This document shows, piece after piece, positions 1 through 8,578 of a DNA stretch of 43,271 nucleotides. The notes below the pieces were generated by a model, which saw only the letters and a list, made by a program, of their open reading frames with translations, did not search any database and was not told where the DNA came from. Location of the stretch: positions 1-43,271 of the forward strand of contig JAAEKA010000035.1 of NCBI GenBank assembly GCA_014155705.1, read 5' to 3'. Position numbers and translations under genes: made by a program. This DNA is from Anaerolineae bacterium clx_CAG2. Its GTDB lineage: Bacteria > Chloroflexota > Anaerolineae > JAAEKA01. Position 1 is the stretch's first letter; every line of letters starts with the position of its first letter.

Positions 1-227
1 ACCCCGACCGGCTCCGGGTGGTGGTAGCCGCGCTCGACCACCTCCTGCGACCAGCGGAGGAAGACCTCCCGAATGGTGGACTTGTCCTGGCTGCTGAGCG
101 AGGGGTAGATCCAGTCCACGACCAGCGGGAATGCCTCGCCGTGGTAGCGGATGCGGTCGCGATCCTCGGTGGCGAAGTCGGGGTGGCGAAAGGGAGGATG
201 AGGGTAGACAAGTATACCAGTACACAA
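1..227 (-). CDS. partial protein, possibly heparinase/alginate-lyase-like N-terminal region
   Basis: A minus-strand frame is open from a TAG at 270-272 to the left edge and runs off the window. The readable part has the core VVDWIYPSLSSQDKSTIREV and then a WSQE stretch. This recalls the helical 'DWLYP-L-s-eer--I' segment of alpha/alpha-toroid polysaccharide lyases (heparinase and alginate lyase type), but the match is from memory and weak. No ATG or GTG is available in frame; only a TTG at 225-227 without a Shine-Dalgarno could start it. The gene may therefore be 5'-truncated or degenerate. It lies downstream of glnS on the same strand, across a repeat-bearing spacer. Confidence 0.4.
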   Translation of the reverse strand, partial: MCTGILVYPHPPFRHPDFATEDRDRIRYHGEAFPLVVDWIYPSLSSQDKSTIREVFLRWSQEVVERGYHHPEPVG

Positions 228-262
228 GGAGAAAAGTGGGCGAGTGGCCGTCTTGCCTTGTT

Positions 263-286
263 TACCTGTCTACCTGTCTACTTGTC
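263..286. repeat. three 8-bp tandem units in the glnS 3' spacer
   Basis: Two exact copies of TACCTGTC are followed by TACTTGTC. It is low-complexity intergenic DNA like the heptamer-type repeats elsewhere in the window (inside rsmA and at about 32.0 kb). Confidence 0.6.
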
Positions 287-293
287 TGCTTAG

Positions 294-1976
294 CTACTGC
301 CTGCTCTGCACCTTCGCCCACTCATCCTTCAGCGCGACCGTGCGGTTGAAGACCCGTTTGTCCGGAGTGGAGTCGGGATCGACGCAGAAATAGGCCAGTC
401 GCTCGAACTGATAGCGGCTGCCAGGGGGCGCATCGGCCACGCTCGGCTCGACATAACAGGGGCGGACCTCCAACGAGTGGGGATTGAGATTATCCATCCA
501 GTTGCCGCCCTCGGGCACGTCGTCCGGGTTCTCGGTCAGGAAGAGCCGATCGTAGAGTCGCGCCTCAGCGGGGAGGGCGTGGGCAGCCGACAGCCAGTGG
601 ATTGTGCTCTTGACCTTGCGTCCGTCGGGGGCATTGCCGCCGCGTGTCTCTGGATCGTAGGTGCATAGCAACTCGACAACTTTGCCGTCTGCGTCCTTGA
701 CCACATCCACACACTTGATGTAATAGCCGTAGCGCAGGCGTACCTCGCGGCCGGGGGTCAGGCGGAAATATTTGGGCGGCGGGACCTCCCTGAAGTCGTC
801 CTGCTCGATCCATAGCTCGCGGCTGAAGGGCACCTGACGCGTGCCTGCCGTCGGGTCCTCCGGGTTGTTGACCGCGTCCAGCCAATCCACCTGATCCTCC
901 GGGTAGTTGACCAGCGTGACCTTGAGTGGGTCGAGCACGCCCATCACCCGCAACGCGTGCTGGTTCAGATCCTGGCGGATCGAGTACTCCAGCAGGGCCA
1001 GGTCCACCACGCTGTTGTTCTTGGCCACGCCGATGCGCTCGGTGAAGTCGCGCAGGGCTTGGGGTGTCACGCCGCGGCGGCGCAGCCCGCTCAGGGTCGG
1101 CATGCGCGGATCGTTCCAGCCGCTGACGATCCCTTCGTTGACCAGCTTGAGCAGCCGGCGCTTGCTCATCAACGTGTAGGTGAGGGCCAGACGGGCGAAC
1201 TCGATCTGCTGCGGCGCGTGGATGCCCAATGCCTGAATATACCAGTCGTACAGCGGCCGGTGATCCTCGAACTCCAGCGTGCAGATGGAGTGGGTGATGC
1301 CTTCGATGCTATCGCTTTGGCCATGCGCCCAGTCGTAGGTCGGGTAGATGCACCAGGCGCCGCCCGTGCGCGGGTGCTCGGCGTGCAGGATGCGATACAT
1401 CACCGGATCGCGCAGGTTGAGGTTGGGCGCAGCCATGTCGATCCGGGCGCGCAGAGTGCGGCTGCCGTCGGCGTAGTCGCCGGCCTTCATGCGCTCGAAA
1501 AGATCCAGATTTTCCTCGACCGGGCGGTCGCGATAGGGGCTCGGACGGCCGGGCTCGGTCAGCGTGCCGCGGTGTTCCCGCACCTCCTCGGCGCTCAGGT
1601 CACAGACATAGGCCTGGCCTTGCTTGATAAGCTGTACAGCCCAGTCGTAGAGCTGCTGGAAGTAGTCAGAGGCGTGGAACAGCCGATCTTCCCAGTCCGC
1701 GCCCAGCCAGCGCACATCCTCGGTGATGGCGTCGATGTATTCCTGCTCTTCCTTGGTCGGGTTGGTATCGTCGAAGCGCAGGTTGAACTTCCCGCCGTAC
1801 TGTTGGGCCATGCCGTAGTTGAGCATGATCGACTTGGCGTGGCCGATGTGCAGGTAACCATTGGGTTCCGGGGGAAAGCGTGTATGCACCCGGCCGGCGA
1901 AGCGTCCGTTTTGGTTGTGGCTGTCGATTATGTCTGTGATGAAGTTGGATTGTGCAGTGGTCTCGATGTTTGGCAT
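294..1976 (-). CDS. glnS: glutaminyl-tRNA synthetase
   Basis: Class I aminoacyl-tRNA synthetase that charges tRNA-Gln directly with glutamine in the cytosol. The 560 residues match the roughly 550-residue family. The N-terminal catalytic domain has the HIGH signature in [15 protein letters not shown] (near residue 40) and a KMSKS-type loop in [11 protein letters not shown] (near residue 270). The C-terminal half is the beta-barrel anticodon-binding region. The start is ATG at 1976 with a weak purine stretch upstream; it is divergent from the lysM gene. Many bacteria make Gln-tRNA through GatCAB instead, so a true GlnRS suggests an acquired gene, as is common in scattered bacterial lineages (inference). 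No clear terminator follows. Confidence 0.95.
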   Translation of the reverse strand: MPNIETTAQSNFITDIIDSHNQNGRFAGRVHTRFPPEPNGYLHIGHAKSIMLNYGMAQQYGGKFNLRFDDTNPTKEEQEYIDAITEDVRWLGADWEDRLFHASDYFQQLYDWAVQLIKQGQAYVCDLSAEEVREHRGTLTEPGRPSPYRDRPVEENLDLFERMKAGDYADGSRTLRARIDMAAPNLNLRDPVMYRILHAEHPRTGGAWCIYPTYDWAHGQSDSIEGITHSICTLEFEDHRPLYDWYIQALGIHAPQQIEFARLALTYTLMSKRRLLKLVNEGIVSGWNDPRMPTLSGLRRRGVTPQALRDFTERIGVAKNNSVVDLALLEYSIRQDLNQHALRVMGVLDPLKVTLVNYPEDQVDWLDAVNNPEDPTAGTRQVPFSRELWIEQDDFREVPPPKYFRLTPGREVRLRYGYYIKCVDVVKDADGKVVELLCTYDPETRGGNAPDGRKVKSTIHWLSAAHALPAEARLYDRLFLTENPDDVPEGGNWMDNLNPHSLEVRPCYVEPSVADAPPGSRYQFERLAYFCVDPDSTPDKRVFNRTVALKDEWAKVQSRQ

Positions 1977-2144
1977 AGCCGTTTAGTCCATCCCTTGAAC
2001 GGGAATATCTTGCGTCAATTCTCATTGACTCTGCCTCACACAAAGGCAGAACCTGTTTGCGGTCTGTATGTGAGGCATCTGACGTGATTGCAGTAGCGCA
2101 CGCTATTCTATCACAAGCCGGCTGTCCATGCCAGAGTAGACTTG

Positions 2145-2153
2145 TGGTATAAT
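2145..2153 (+). promoter_or_regulatory. extended -10 promoter, probably giving a leaderless mRNA
   Basis: TGGTATAAT combines a TGn extension with a perfect TATAAT at 2148-2153. Transcription would begin near 2160, which is the GTG-ATG start of the lipoprotein gene itself. No Shine-Dalgarno is visible. Confidence 0.6.
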
Positions 2154-2162
2154 ACGCTCGTG

Positions 2163-3146
2163 ATGACGGCAAAGAAGTTTGGCGGGCTGGCTCCGCTGCT
2201 GTTGATGATACTTCTGCTGACGGCCTGCGGCCAGGTGGTGACGCGCCCTGCGGTCAGGGCCGCTGCCACCCGGACGCCAACGGCCACCCTGGCGCCTCCC
2301 GTCATTGTACCCACGTCCACGCCCGACAACTACATCCCGCCGCCCACGGCTACGCCCACCGTCACACCGGAGCCGATCATTCATAGCATTCAGGCGGGCG
2401 AGAACCTGTTTATTATTGCGGCCCAATATGGTGTGTCGCGCGATCTGCTGCGCGAGGTCAACGGCATCGAGAACGAGCGCGCCTTGCAGGTTGGCCAAAA
2501 GCTGCTGATCCCGGTGGCCGGCTGGGGTGGGCCGGCCGAGCCCACGCCTACGGTGACGCCCACCGCACTGCCGGCCGCGGTGGAAAACGTTTTCTTCCAT
2601 CCCAGCCCTCTGGGCGAGCTGATGGTGCTGGGTGAGGTGGTCAACGCCAGCGCCACCGATCTGGAGCGGGTGGCGGTGCAGATCGCCCTCTTCGACGACG
2701 CCGACCGCCTTCTGGCCAGCCAGACGGCCACGATGGCGTTGGATGCGCTGGCGCCCGGCCAGCGGTCCCCTTTTGCCGTACTTTTTATGGAAACGCCTGA
2801 GCGCTACGCCAGCTACCAGGCAACGGTCGTGTCGGCGGCCCCGGCCTACGTAGGCACCATGCAGCGCGATCTGGAGCCGGTAGGCGTCGCGCTGGAGCAG
2901 CATGACCAGGGGCTGGTGGCCCTGGCTGGCAGGGTGCGCAACGATGGCGATGTGGAAGCAGTGGACGTAATCGTGGTCGTCACGCTGTATGATCCGTTGG
3001 GCCGGGTAGTGGGCACGCGCAGCGTGGCGACCGACCCGGCAGCCATCGCTTTCGGCGGCGGAGAAGCCGATTTCTTCGTCGAGATCGTCCCAGCCGGCCC
3101 TGTGTTGACCTATACGGTCCAGGCCCAGGGGCGGCAGTTGCAGTGA
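2163..3146 (+). CDS. LysM-domain lipoprotein with FxLYD-like repeats
   Basis: Predicted cell-envelope lipoprotein. The N-terminus has a positively charged start, a leucine-rich core and a lipobox LLTAC with the modified Cys at residue 22. A Thr/Pro-rich linker follows (residues 35-72). One LysM domain, which binds peptidoglycan or other GlcNAc polymers, covers about residues 74-118 (IQAGENLFIIAAQYGVS ... VGQKLLIPV). Two beta domains follow, resembling FxLYD domains, with phrases such as GEVVNASATDLERV and GRVRNDGDVEAV. The frame extends upstream to a TTG at 2142, but that would run through the TATAAT box, so I use ATG 2163 (GTG 2160 is possible). It precedes a plsC-like gene on the same strand. 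Confidence 0.85.
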   Translation: MTAKKFGGLAPLLLMILLLTACGQVVTRPAVRAAATRTPTATLAPPVIVPTSTPDNYIPPPTATPTVTPEPIIHSIQAGENLFIIAAQYGVSRDLLREVNGIENERALQVGQKLLIPVAGWGGPAEPTPTVTPTALPAAVENVFFHPSPLGELMVLGEVVNASATDLERVAVQIALFDDADRLLASQTATMALDALAPGQRSPFAVLFMETPERYASYQATVVSAAPAYVGTMQRDLEPVGVALEQHDQGLVALAGRVRNDGDVEAVDVIVVVTLYDPLGRVVGTRSVATDPAAIAFGGGEADFFVEIVPAGPVLTYTVQAQGRQLQ

Positions 3147-3216
3147 GCAAGAGCGACTCTTGAAGTGCCCTTTCTTACGAGGAATGTCACTTCTGCCAGC
3201 ACTCAGCAAGGACCGT

Positions 3217-3978
3217 ATGAACCAAAACGATAGTCCAAAATTACCGTGGCGCGTCAGATTCCTGCATAATCTGGCCAAGTTTAGCCTGCGCCTGTTGACG
3301 CGCATGGAGGTGCATGGTGCGGAGAATATCCCCTCCTCCGGCGTCACCATGATGATCATGAACCATTTGCATTGGTTGGACCCGGTCATTGGTGTTGCCA
3401 TCGTCAAGCGTCCGGCGGTGATGTTCACGGCCGATAAGTGGGAGCATCGGCCGGTAATCGGCGATGTTATTCGTTGGAGCCAACGGGCGATTTTCGTGGC
3501 GCGCGGGGAGCCGGACCGTCAGGCGCTCGCCCCGGCCATCGAGGTGCTCAACCGAGGCGACATCCTGGCCCTCGCGCCCGAGGGTACACGAAGCAAGACC
3601 GGCGCGATGCAAGAGGCCCGCGACGGAGCGGCTTATCTGGCCTCCCGAACCGGCGCTACTATCGTCCCCGTCACGGCCTACGGGCAGGAACTGGCCGAGC
3701 GCCGCTGGAAACGGCTGCGCCGTCCTCACGTGGTAGTTACAGTGGGCGAGCCGTTTCATCTGAATGGCACACCCAACAAGGCCAGGGGTCAGCAGCGAGC
3801 CCTTTACACCGAAGAGATGATGCTGCGCCTGGCGCACATGTTACCCCCACAGTACCGCGGTGTGTATGGCGGCTATGGGACCGAAGACCACCATCGCTCA
3901 GGAATCGAGGCTTTAGCCGGGTGTGGCGCGTCAAATCCGGCCGAAGTCTCGACTTTTGACAATGACAAAGTGACTTAG
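3217..3978 (+). CDS. 1-acylglycerol-3-phosphate acyltransferase (PlsC family)
   Basis: Lysophospholipid acyltransferase that adds the second acyl chain in phospholipid synthesis at the membrane face. The HX4D catalytic motif appears as NHLHWLD and the acyl-acceptor motif as EGTRS. GATIVPVTAYG corresponds to the later conserved block. About 253 residues from ATG 3217, which is preceded by AAGGA four bases away; in-frame starts at 3160 (TTG) and 3184 (ATG, GAGGA directly adjacent) are alternatives. It lies 70 bp after the LysM gene and may be co-transcribed with it. The C-terminal 35 residues after GVYGGYG look unconserved. Confidence 0.88.
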   Translation: MNQNDSPKLPWRVRFLHNLAKFSLRLLTRMEVHGAENIPSSGVTMMIMNHLHWLDPVIGVAIVKRPAVMFTADKWEHRPVIGDVIRWSQRAIFVARGEPDRQALAPAIEVLNRGDILALAPEGTRSKTGAMQEARDGAAYLASRTGATIVPVTAYGQELAERRWKRLRRPHVVVTVGEPFHLNGTPNKARGQQRALYTEEMMLRLAHMLPPQYRGVYGGYGTEDHHRSGIEALAGCGASNPAEVSTFDNDKVT

Positions 3979-4023
3979 GACTCGTCACGAGACAAGTGTG
4001 TCAGCCTTTGCGCTTGGGCAAGC

Positions 4024-4059
4024 GTGGAACTTGTGACACTTGTTTTCGCGCCGGTCCTT
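4024..4059. repeat. 36-bp intergenic repeat, copy A
   Basis: Shares 34 of 36 positions with 35074-35109, in the same orientation; the core is TGTGACACTTGTTTTCG. Both copies lie just 3' of minus-strand genes (the META remnant here, rsmA there). Inside this spacer, ACAAGTGT at 3992-3999 and ACACTTGT at 4036-4043 could also pair. Confidence 0.7.
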
Positions 4060-4090
4060 TGTCCAGTCGTGGCTGCCTTATAACCTTTAC

Positions 4091-4207
4091 GTTTACGGCG
4101 CGTTGCCGCCATGGCTGAAGAGCATGCGCTGCTCCCCGCCGGCCGTTTCCAGCGCCAGGCCACCCGCGCCATCCGGGCCGCCGGCCACGATGTCTCCCAA
4201 CAGCTCA
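4091..4207. repeat. META cassette, copy 1 (108 bp perfect, 117 bp overall)
   Basis: Positions 4100-4207 are identical, base for base, to 22398-22505 in direct orientation. The homology extends to 4091 with two mismatches and covers the last 36 codons and the stop of both lipoprotein genes. Confidence 0.95.
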
Positions 4208-4382
4208 AAGTACTGCTGGTCCAGCGAAGCGCCGCCACAGGCTGCCATCACGTCGGGTTTCGCCGTGATGAAGAAGCCGCCCTCCTGCGAGTATGTGCCG
4301 GTGAACGAGTTGCAGTCGGCCTGACCGCCAGCACGAGGCTGAGGCCGACCAGCAGTCGAGTCGATGGACGAAGCTTGTTCAT
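4093..4382 (-). pseudogene. frameshifted META-domain lipoprotein remnant
   Basis: The start at 4382 gives MNKLRPSTRLLVGLSLVLA, a signal peptide, preceded by GGAGG. Right after it the meaningful frame changes. The initial frame gives an Arg-rich stretch ending at a TGA near 4248, while the shifted frame reads GQADCNSFTGTY, then a KPDVMAACGG segment, then ELLGDIVAGGPDGAGG and a C-terminus ending HGGNAP and TAA at 4093-4095. CNSFTGTY followed by a 'MAAC' motif is the hallmark of META (HslJ/DUF306) domains. The signal peptide is joined out of frame to the second half of the domain, so an internal deletion plus a frameshift is the simplest reading. The last third is duplicated at 22.4 kb. Confidence 0.75.
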
Positions 4383-4469
4383 ACAGCCTCCTTGGTAGCT
4401 GCCGAAACTGAGCAGGTTACAGCGAGGCAATGACCGCCCTATCCACGCAGAGCCTGCCCGCATAGAGAT

Positions 4470-4512
4470 GAGGGTGGGATTCCAGTCTGGCAGGCGCTGG
4501 ATTCCCACCCTC
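4470..4512. repeat. imperfect palindromic intergenic element
   Basis: GAGGGTGGGATTCCAG (4470-4485) and CTGGATTCCCACCCTC (4497-4512) form a 16-bp stem with one mismatch and an 11-nt loop. The flanking GCGGGAGTGACGG is typical of the 'GTCACTCCCGC...GGAATCCAG' small mobile repeats seen in many bacteria (from memory). Confidence 0.7.
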
Positions 4513-4561
4513 GCGGGAGTGACGGACTAGACCAGCATGCGCCGGGCGCACCACTGTTGAT

Positions 4562-4593
4562 GAAAACAGCGGGCTCGGTCAGGAGACCGGCCC
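4562..4593 (-). terminator. rho-independent terminator of the P-type ATPase gene
   Basis: On the minus strand GGGC-CGGTC, loop TCCT, GACCG-(A)-GCCC gives a nine-pair stem with one bulge, followed by GCTGTTTTC. It lies about 50 bp past the ATPase stop codon. Confidence 0.6.
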
Positions 4594-4641
4594 GAGCGGC
4601 TATTTTCAAGTCGGCGCTCGGGCACGCTGGCGCGCATGCAG

Positions 4642-7461
4642 CTATGCCTGGCTGGGCGCTGGCACGGCGGAAGCCGGCGCTTGATGCTTGCGACGGCTGC
4701 GCAGGAAGACCTTGATGACCTCGTCGACGAGCAGCAAGGCGAATGCAAAGCCGATGCAGATCAGCCACTGGTCGCCGCTCAGTTGGGCCAGGCCGAGGAA
4801 GCGAGGGAAGCCCAATTCCACTGGCAGGATGATGAACAGCAGGGCTAGCCCGTAGAGCATCAACTGGCTGCGGTCATGGAAGATATCCCGGTTGAAGGCG
4901 CTGCCGGTCTCGCTGCGAGCGCTCAGCGCGATGACGATGTTGAACAGTGAGAAGACGACGAACGCCATGGTAGCTGCCACGCCCTCGCCAGCCGACGCAT
5001 ACGCCGATTCCAGGGTCAGGGTGCCGATGGCCATCAGCAGGCCCAGGAAGGCGATGCGCACCCATTGCGAACGGGAAAGCACCGGTTGGCTGAGCGGGCG
5101 AGGTTTGTGTTCCATCAGCCCGGGCGCCGGTTTGTCGAAGCCCAACGCGACGGCGACGGGCACCTGGATCAGGAAGTTGATCCACAGGACGACGAACGGC
5201 GTGAAGGGCACGCCGCCGGCGATGACAAAGAACGCTGCCCCCAGGTACGCAGCGATGAACCCCACCAGCGCCGCCATCTGGAAGCGGATGAAATTGGACA
5301 GGTTGACGTAGATCGCCCGTCCGAACTCGACTGCCTTGACGATGGTGGCGAAGTTGTCGTCGGTCAGGATCATCACGGCCGCGCCCTTGGAGACCTCGGT
5401 GCCGGTGATGCCCATGGCCACGCCGATGTCGGCCTTCTTGAGCGCAGGCGCATCGTTGACGCCGTCGCCCGTCATGGCGACGATGTTCTGCTTGCGTTGC
5501 AAGAGGTCCACCAGGCGGATCTTATCCTCTGGCGCCACGCGGGCCACCACGCCGATCTCATCCAGTTCTTTCATCAGCTCGTCGTCGCTCTTGGCCTTGA
5601 ACTGGGCGCCGGTAAGGGCCGTGCCTTCGATGCCCAGTTGGTGGCCGATGGCCGCCGCGGTCACGGCGTGATCGCCGGTGATCATGCGCACCTGGATGCC
5701 GGCGCTGTGGCACTTGGCGATGGCGTCGCGGGCCTCGGCGCGCGGCGGATCGACGATGCCCACCATGGCCATCAACGTCAGGTCGGTGACCGACTCGATC
5801 AGGTTAGCCTTGGGGTCGAACGTAGCGGGGTCGAAGTCGCGGCGGGCTACCACCATGACGCGCTCGCCGGCGGCGGCCATGCGGTCGTTCTCCAGCAGCG
5901 CCAGCCCGCGGTTCTCGTCGGTGACGGCCACATCCGGTCCTTCAGGCAGCCAGAAGTAGCCGCCGCGGTTGATCAACACGTCGGGCGCGCCCTTGACGAA
6001 GGCCCGCACTACCGGCTTGCCCTGCTCGTTGGTCATATTGTGGAAGGTGGCCATGAACTTGTAGTCGGAGTCGAAGGGCAGCTCGGCCACGCGCGGGAAC
6101 ATCGCCCGTGCGTCGTCCACGCTGATGCCGCCCTTCTCGGCCAGCACGATCAGCGCGCCCTCGGTCGGGTCGCCGATCAGCGCCTCGCCGTCCAGCCGGG
6201 CGTCGGCGCACAGCGCCATGCCCAACATCACCTGCTCCAGGTCGATCTTGGCGCCGCCAGCGCTCTTGATCTGGCCCTCGGTGCTGTAGGGCGTGGTGCC
6301 CTTCTGCCAGGGCTGGCCGGCCGCGAGCCCGCGGGTCAGTTGCAGCTCGCCCGCCGTGCCGTAGCCCTCGCCCGTCACCCGGTAGCGGTTCTGGCCGGGG
6401 ATCGAGAACTCGACGGCCGTCATCTTGTTGAGGGTCAGCGTACCGGTCTTGTCGGAGCAAATGGCCGAGACCGAGCCCAGCGTCTCGACCGAGGGCAGCC
6501 GCTTGACGATGGCGCCCTGGGCCGCCAGCGCGCGCGTCCCCATGGAGTACATGGTCGTCACGACCGCGGGCAAGCCGGTCGGGATGGCTGAGATCGCCAG
6601 GGCGATGCCGGCGATGAAGATCGTCTGGAAGGAGTCGCCGTTGCGCAGGCCCATGATGACCATCAGGACAAAGGCCAGGCCGGCGATGCCGGCGATGATC
6701 ATGGTCAACTTGTCGAGCTGCTTCTGCAAGGGCGTCTTGTCGGCCTCGGTCTTGTTGAGCAGGTCGGCGATGTTGCCCATCTCGGTGCCCATGCCGGTGG
6801 TGGTGACGATCATCTCGGCGCGGCCGCGCGTCACCGCGGTGTTCATGAAGGCCATGTTGTGGCGGTCGCCCAGGGGCACGTCGGTCTTGTCGATGGTCTC
6901 AGAGTCCTTGGACGAGGCCACGCTTTCGCCGGTCAGCGCCGCTTCCTCGATCTCCAGCGTCGCCGTGACGAAGAGGCGGCCATCGGCTGGCACACGGTTG
7001 CCCGCCTCCATCAGCACGATGTCGCCCGGCACCAGCCCCTCGGATTCGATCTCGATGGCCTGGCCGTCGCGGCGCACGCGGGCGATGTTCTTCATCATCT
7101 GCTCGAGTGCGGCCAGACTGGCCTCGGCCTTGGCTTCGCCGCGCATGCCCAACACGGCGTTGAAAACCGTCAGGCCCACCAGCACCAGGGTCGTGCTGAC
7201 CTCACGGGTGACCACCAGGCTGAGCACGGCAGCGCCCAGCAAGATCCACTGCATGAAGTCCTGGTACTGGCGCAGGAAGGCCTGCCAGCCCGACTCCTTC
7301 TTCTTAGCGGCCAGCACGTTGGGGCCGTACTGCTGCACGCGCTTTTGCGCCTCGGCCGCGCTCAGCCCTTTGGCCGGATCGACGTTCAGTTGCTGGGCAA
7401 CTGCCTCCGCCGTCAGGTTGTACCATTTGGGCTGGCTATCAGTTGATGATGCCATGGTCAT
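4642..7461 (-). CDS. P2-like P-type cation ATPase with non-canonical ion-site residues
   Basis: ATP-driven membrane cation pump of 939 residues. It has an N-terminal cation-ATPase domain (about 10-80), the actuator loop with LTGES (177-180), a phosphorylation site SDKTGT with Asp337, a hinge GDGVNDAPALKKADIGVAMG, and about ten membrane helices. The fold and length match PacL/SERCA-like pumps, but the calcium ligands are mostly absent: PEGLP of M4 is PTGLP (294-298), the M5 Asn and Glu positions are Leu732 and Phe735, and the M6 NxxTD becomes NFLIQ (762-766). The transported ion is therefore uncertain. ATG 7461 has AAGGAG only three bases upstream; ATG 7455 has better spacing. It follows ppk2 across a palindromic repeat and ends at a terminator. 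Confidence 0.9.
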   Translation of the reverse strand: MTMASSTDSQPKWYNLTAEAVAQQLNVDPAKGLSAAEAQKRVQQYGPNVLAAKKKESGWQAFLRQYQDFMQWILLGAAVLSLVVTREVSTTLVLVGLTVFNAVLGMRGEAKAEASLAALEQMMKNIARVRRDGQAIEIESEGLVPGDIVLMEAGNRVPADGRLFVTATLEIEEAALTGESVASSKDSETIDKTDVPLGDRHNMAFMNTAVTRGRAEMIVTTTGMGTEMGNIADLLNKTEADKTPLQKQLDKLTMIIAGIAGLAFVLMVIMGLRNGDSFQTIFIAGIALAISAIPTGLPAVVTTMYSMGTRALAAQGAIVKRLPSVETLGSVSAICSDKTGTLTLNKMTAVEFSIPGQNRYRVTGEGYGTAGELQLTRGLAAGQPWQKGTTPYSTEGQIKSAGGAKIDLEQVMLGMALCADARLDGEALIGDPTEGALIVLAEKGGISVDDARAMFPRVAELPFDSDYKFMATFHNMTNEQGKPVVRAFVKGAPDVLINRGGYFWLPEGPDVAVTDENRGLALLENDRMAAAGERVMVVARRDFDPATFDPKANLIESVTDLTLMAMVGIVDPPRAEARDAIAKCHSAGIQVRMITGDHAVTAAAIGHQLGIEGTALTGAQFKAKSDDELMKELDEIGVVARVAPEDKIRLVDLLQRKQNIVAMTGDGVNDAPALKKADIGVAMGITGTEVSKGAAVMILTDDNFATIVKAVEFGRAIYVNLSNFIRFQMAALVGFIAAYLGAAFFVIAGGVPFTPFVVLWINFLIQVPVAVALGFDKPAPGLMEHKPRPLSQPVLSRSQWVRIAFLGLLMAIGTLTLESAYASAGEGVAATMAFVVFSLFNIVIALSARSETGSAFNRDIFHDRSQLMLYGLALLFIILPVELGFPRFLGLAQLSGDQWLICIGFAFALLLVDEVIKVFLRSRRKHQAPASAVPAPSQA

Positions 7462-7485
7462 CTTCTCCTTGAAATGGTGGTGTTA

Positions 7486-7546
7486 AGAAACCGGGTTTTT
7501 CTTTCGCAGGCAACGATCATGGCCGCACGAGAAAAACCCGGTTTCT
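7486..7546. repeat. AGAAACCGGG palindromic element, 61-bp short form
   Basis: Terminal 15-bp perfect inverted repeat AGAAACCGGGTTTTT / AAAAACCCGGTTTCT. The inner part keeps GCAGGCAACGATCATGGC and GCACGAG, resembling the 97-bp forms at 23551 and 32048, so it looks like an internal deletion of them. It lies between the ppk2 stop and the ATPase start, within a presumed transcription unit. Confidence 0.8.
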
Positions 7547-7553
7547 TTCGCAG

Positions 7554-8426
7554 TTAGTAAACTGCCGGGACCATCCGATAGGGGTAGTCCGGTTCAACGT
7601 AGTCGCCTTTGGGTCCACGCTTGGGGAACTTGACCGGATCGCGCGGCACTTCCTCATACGGCACCTGGCTGAGCAGGTGGGTGATACAGTTCAGGCGCGC
7701 GCGGCGCTTGTCGTTGGCATCGACCACATACCAGGGGGTATCGGGCGTGTCGGTGGCGGCGAACATTGCGTCGCGGGCGCGGGAGTAATCGTACCAGCGG
7801 CTGTAGCTCTTCAGGTCCATGGGGGTGAGCTTCCAGATCTTGCGCGCGTCCTGGTCACGCGCCCTGAGCCGCTCGTCCTGGACATCCATGCGCACTTCCA
7901 GCCAATACTTGATCAGGATAACGCCGGAGTTGGTGATCGCCCGTTCAACCGCCGGGGCATATTTCAGGAAGTAGTCGACTTGTTCAGGCGTGGCAAAGCC
8001 CATGACCCGTTCTACACCGGCCCGGTTATACCAACTGCGGTCGAAGATCACCACTTCACCGGCGGCGGGCAGATACGGCATGTAGCGCTGGAAATACATC
8101 TGAGACTTCTCACGCTCGGTGGGCGCTGAGAGGGCCACCACCCGGAAGACGCGCGGACTGGTGCGTTCGGTGATGCGTTTGATGACGCCGCCCTTGCCGG
8201 CCGTATCACGCCCTTCGAACACGATGCAGACTTTGGCGCCGCTGGCCTTGACCCACTCCTGCATCCTGACGAGCTCGACCTGGAGCTTCTCCATCTCCTG
8301 CTCGAACTCCTTGTTGCTCATCTTGGGCTTTGGCTCCGCTGCATCGCCGGACCCTGCCGGCGCGGCGACGACGTCGGCTGCCTGAGACTTCTGCTTCTTC
8401 TGTTTCTTACCCTTATCCTTGGACAT
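7554..8426 (-). CDS. ppk2: polyphosphate kinase 2 family protein
   Basis: PPK2 enzymes transfer phosphate between polyphosphate and nucleotides. The 290-residue protein has a Lys/Gln-rich N-terminal tail (MSKDKGKKQKKQKSQ) and then a single PPK2 domain. Walker A is GRDTAGKGG, the lid region includes RRARLNCITHLL, and Walker B is FDRSWYNRAGVERVMGF. One domain of this size fits class I or III PPK2. The start is ATG 8426 with AAGGAG six bases upstream. It is same-strand with, and upstream of, the P-type ATPase, and may be co-transcribed with it. The direction of the reaction (GTP/ATP synthesis or polyP synthesis) cannot be told from sequence alone. Confidence 0.92.
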   Translation of the reverse strand: MSKDKGKKQKKQKSQAADVVAAPAGSGDAAEPKPKMSNKEFEQEMEKLQVELVRMQEWVKASGAKVCIVFEGRDTAGKGGVIKRITERTSPRVFRVVALSAPTEREKSQMYFQRYMPYLPAAGEVVIFDRSWYNRAGVERVMGFATPEQVDYFLKYAPAVERAITNSGVILIKYWLEVRMDVQDERLRARDQDARKIWKLTPMDLKSYSRWYDYSRARDAMFAATDTPDTPWYVVDANDKRRARLNCITHLLSQVPYEEVPRDPVKFPKRGPKGDYVEPDYPYRMVPAVY

Positions 8427-8467
8427 GTTGCGCTCCTTGACAGACGATGAGGGCGGCGCTTTCGGCG

Positions 8468-8578
8468 CTAATTAGCGAATGATAGCACCACAGCCGCCAA
8501 GAACCCAAATATGGTATACAGGCCCACCAGCTTGCCGCCATGCTCGAAGGCGATCGCGCTATCCAGTACTACGCCAGG
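8468..8578 (-). pseudogene. C-terminal remnant of a membrane protein
   Basis: Past the CoA-disulfide reductase stop, and overlapping its last codons, a different minus frame reads APGVVLDSAIAFEHGG and then LYTIFGFLAAVVLSFAN with a TAG at 8468-8470. The second half is a credible membrane helix. The arrangement (His-Gly-Gly-Lys, then a terminal helix) recalls the end of ZIP-type metal transporters, but this is a guess. No upstream part survives, so it looks like debris from a gene displaced by the operon end. The stop sits in a 12-bp palindrome CGCTAATTAGCG. Confidence 0.35.

Noticed and set aside
2030-2050. TCTGCC/GGCAGA hairpin upstream of glnS considered as a T-box or attenuator
   Set aside because: Only a six-base stem; no T-box sequence, specifier loop or terminator was found.
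957-2087. 376-codon plus-strand frame opposite glnS
   Set aside because: No recognisable motif and no Shine-Dalgarno; glnS is certain on the other strand.
2103-3428. 441-codon minus-strand frame opposite the LysM and PlsC genes
   Set aside because: It covers two genes with clear domain motifs and has only Arg/His/Gly-rich sequence.
5065-6591. 508-codon plus-strand frame inside the P-type ATPase gene
   Set aside because: Antisense shadow of a GC-rich gene: the protein is His/Asp/Gly/Arg-rich with no domain, while the minus frame has all ATPase motifs.
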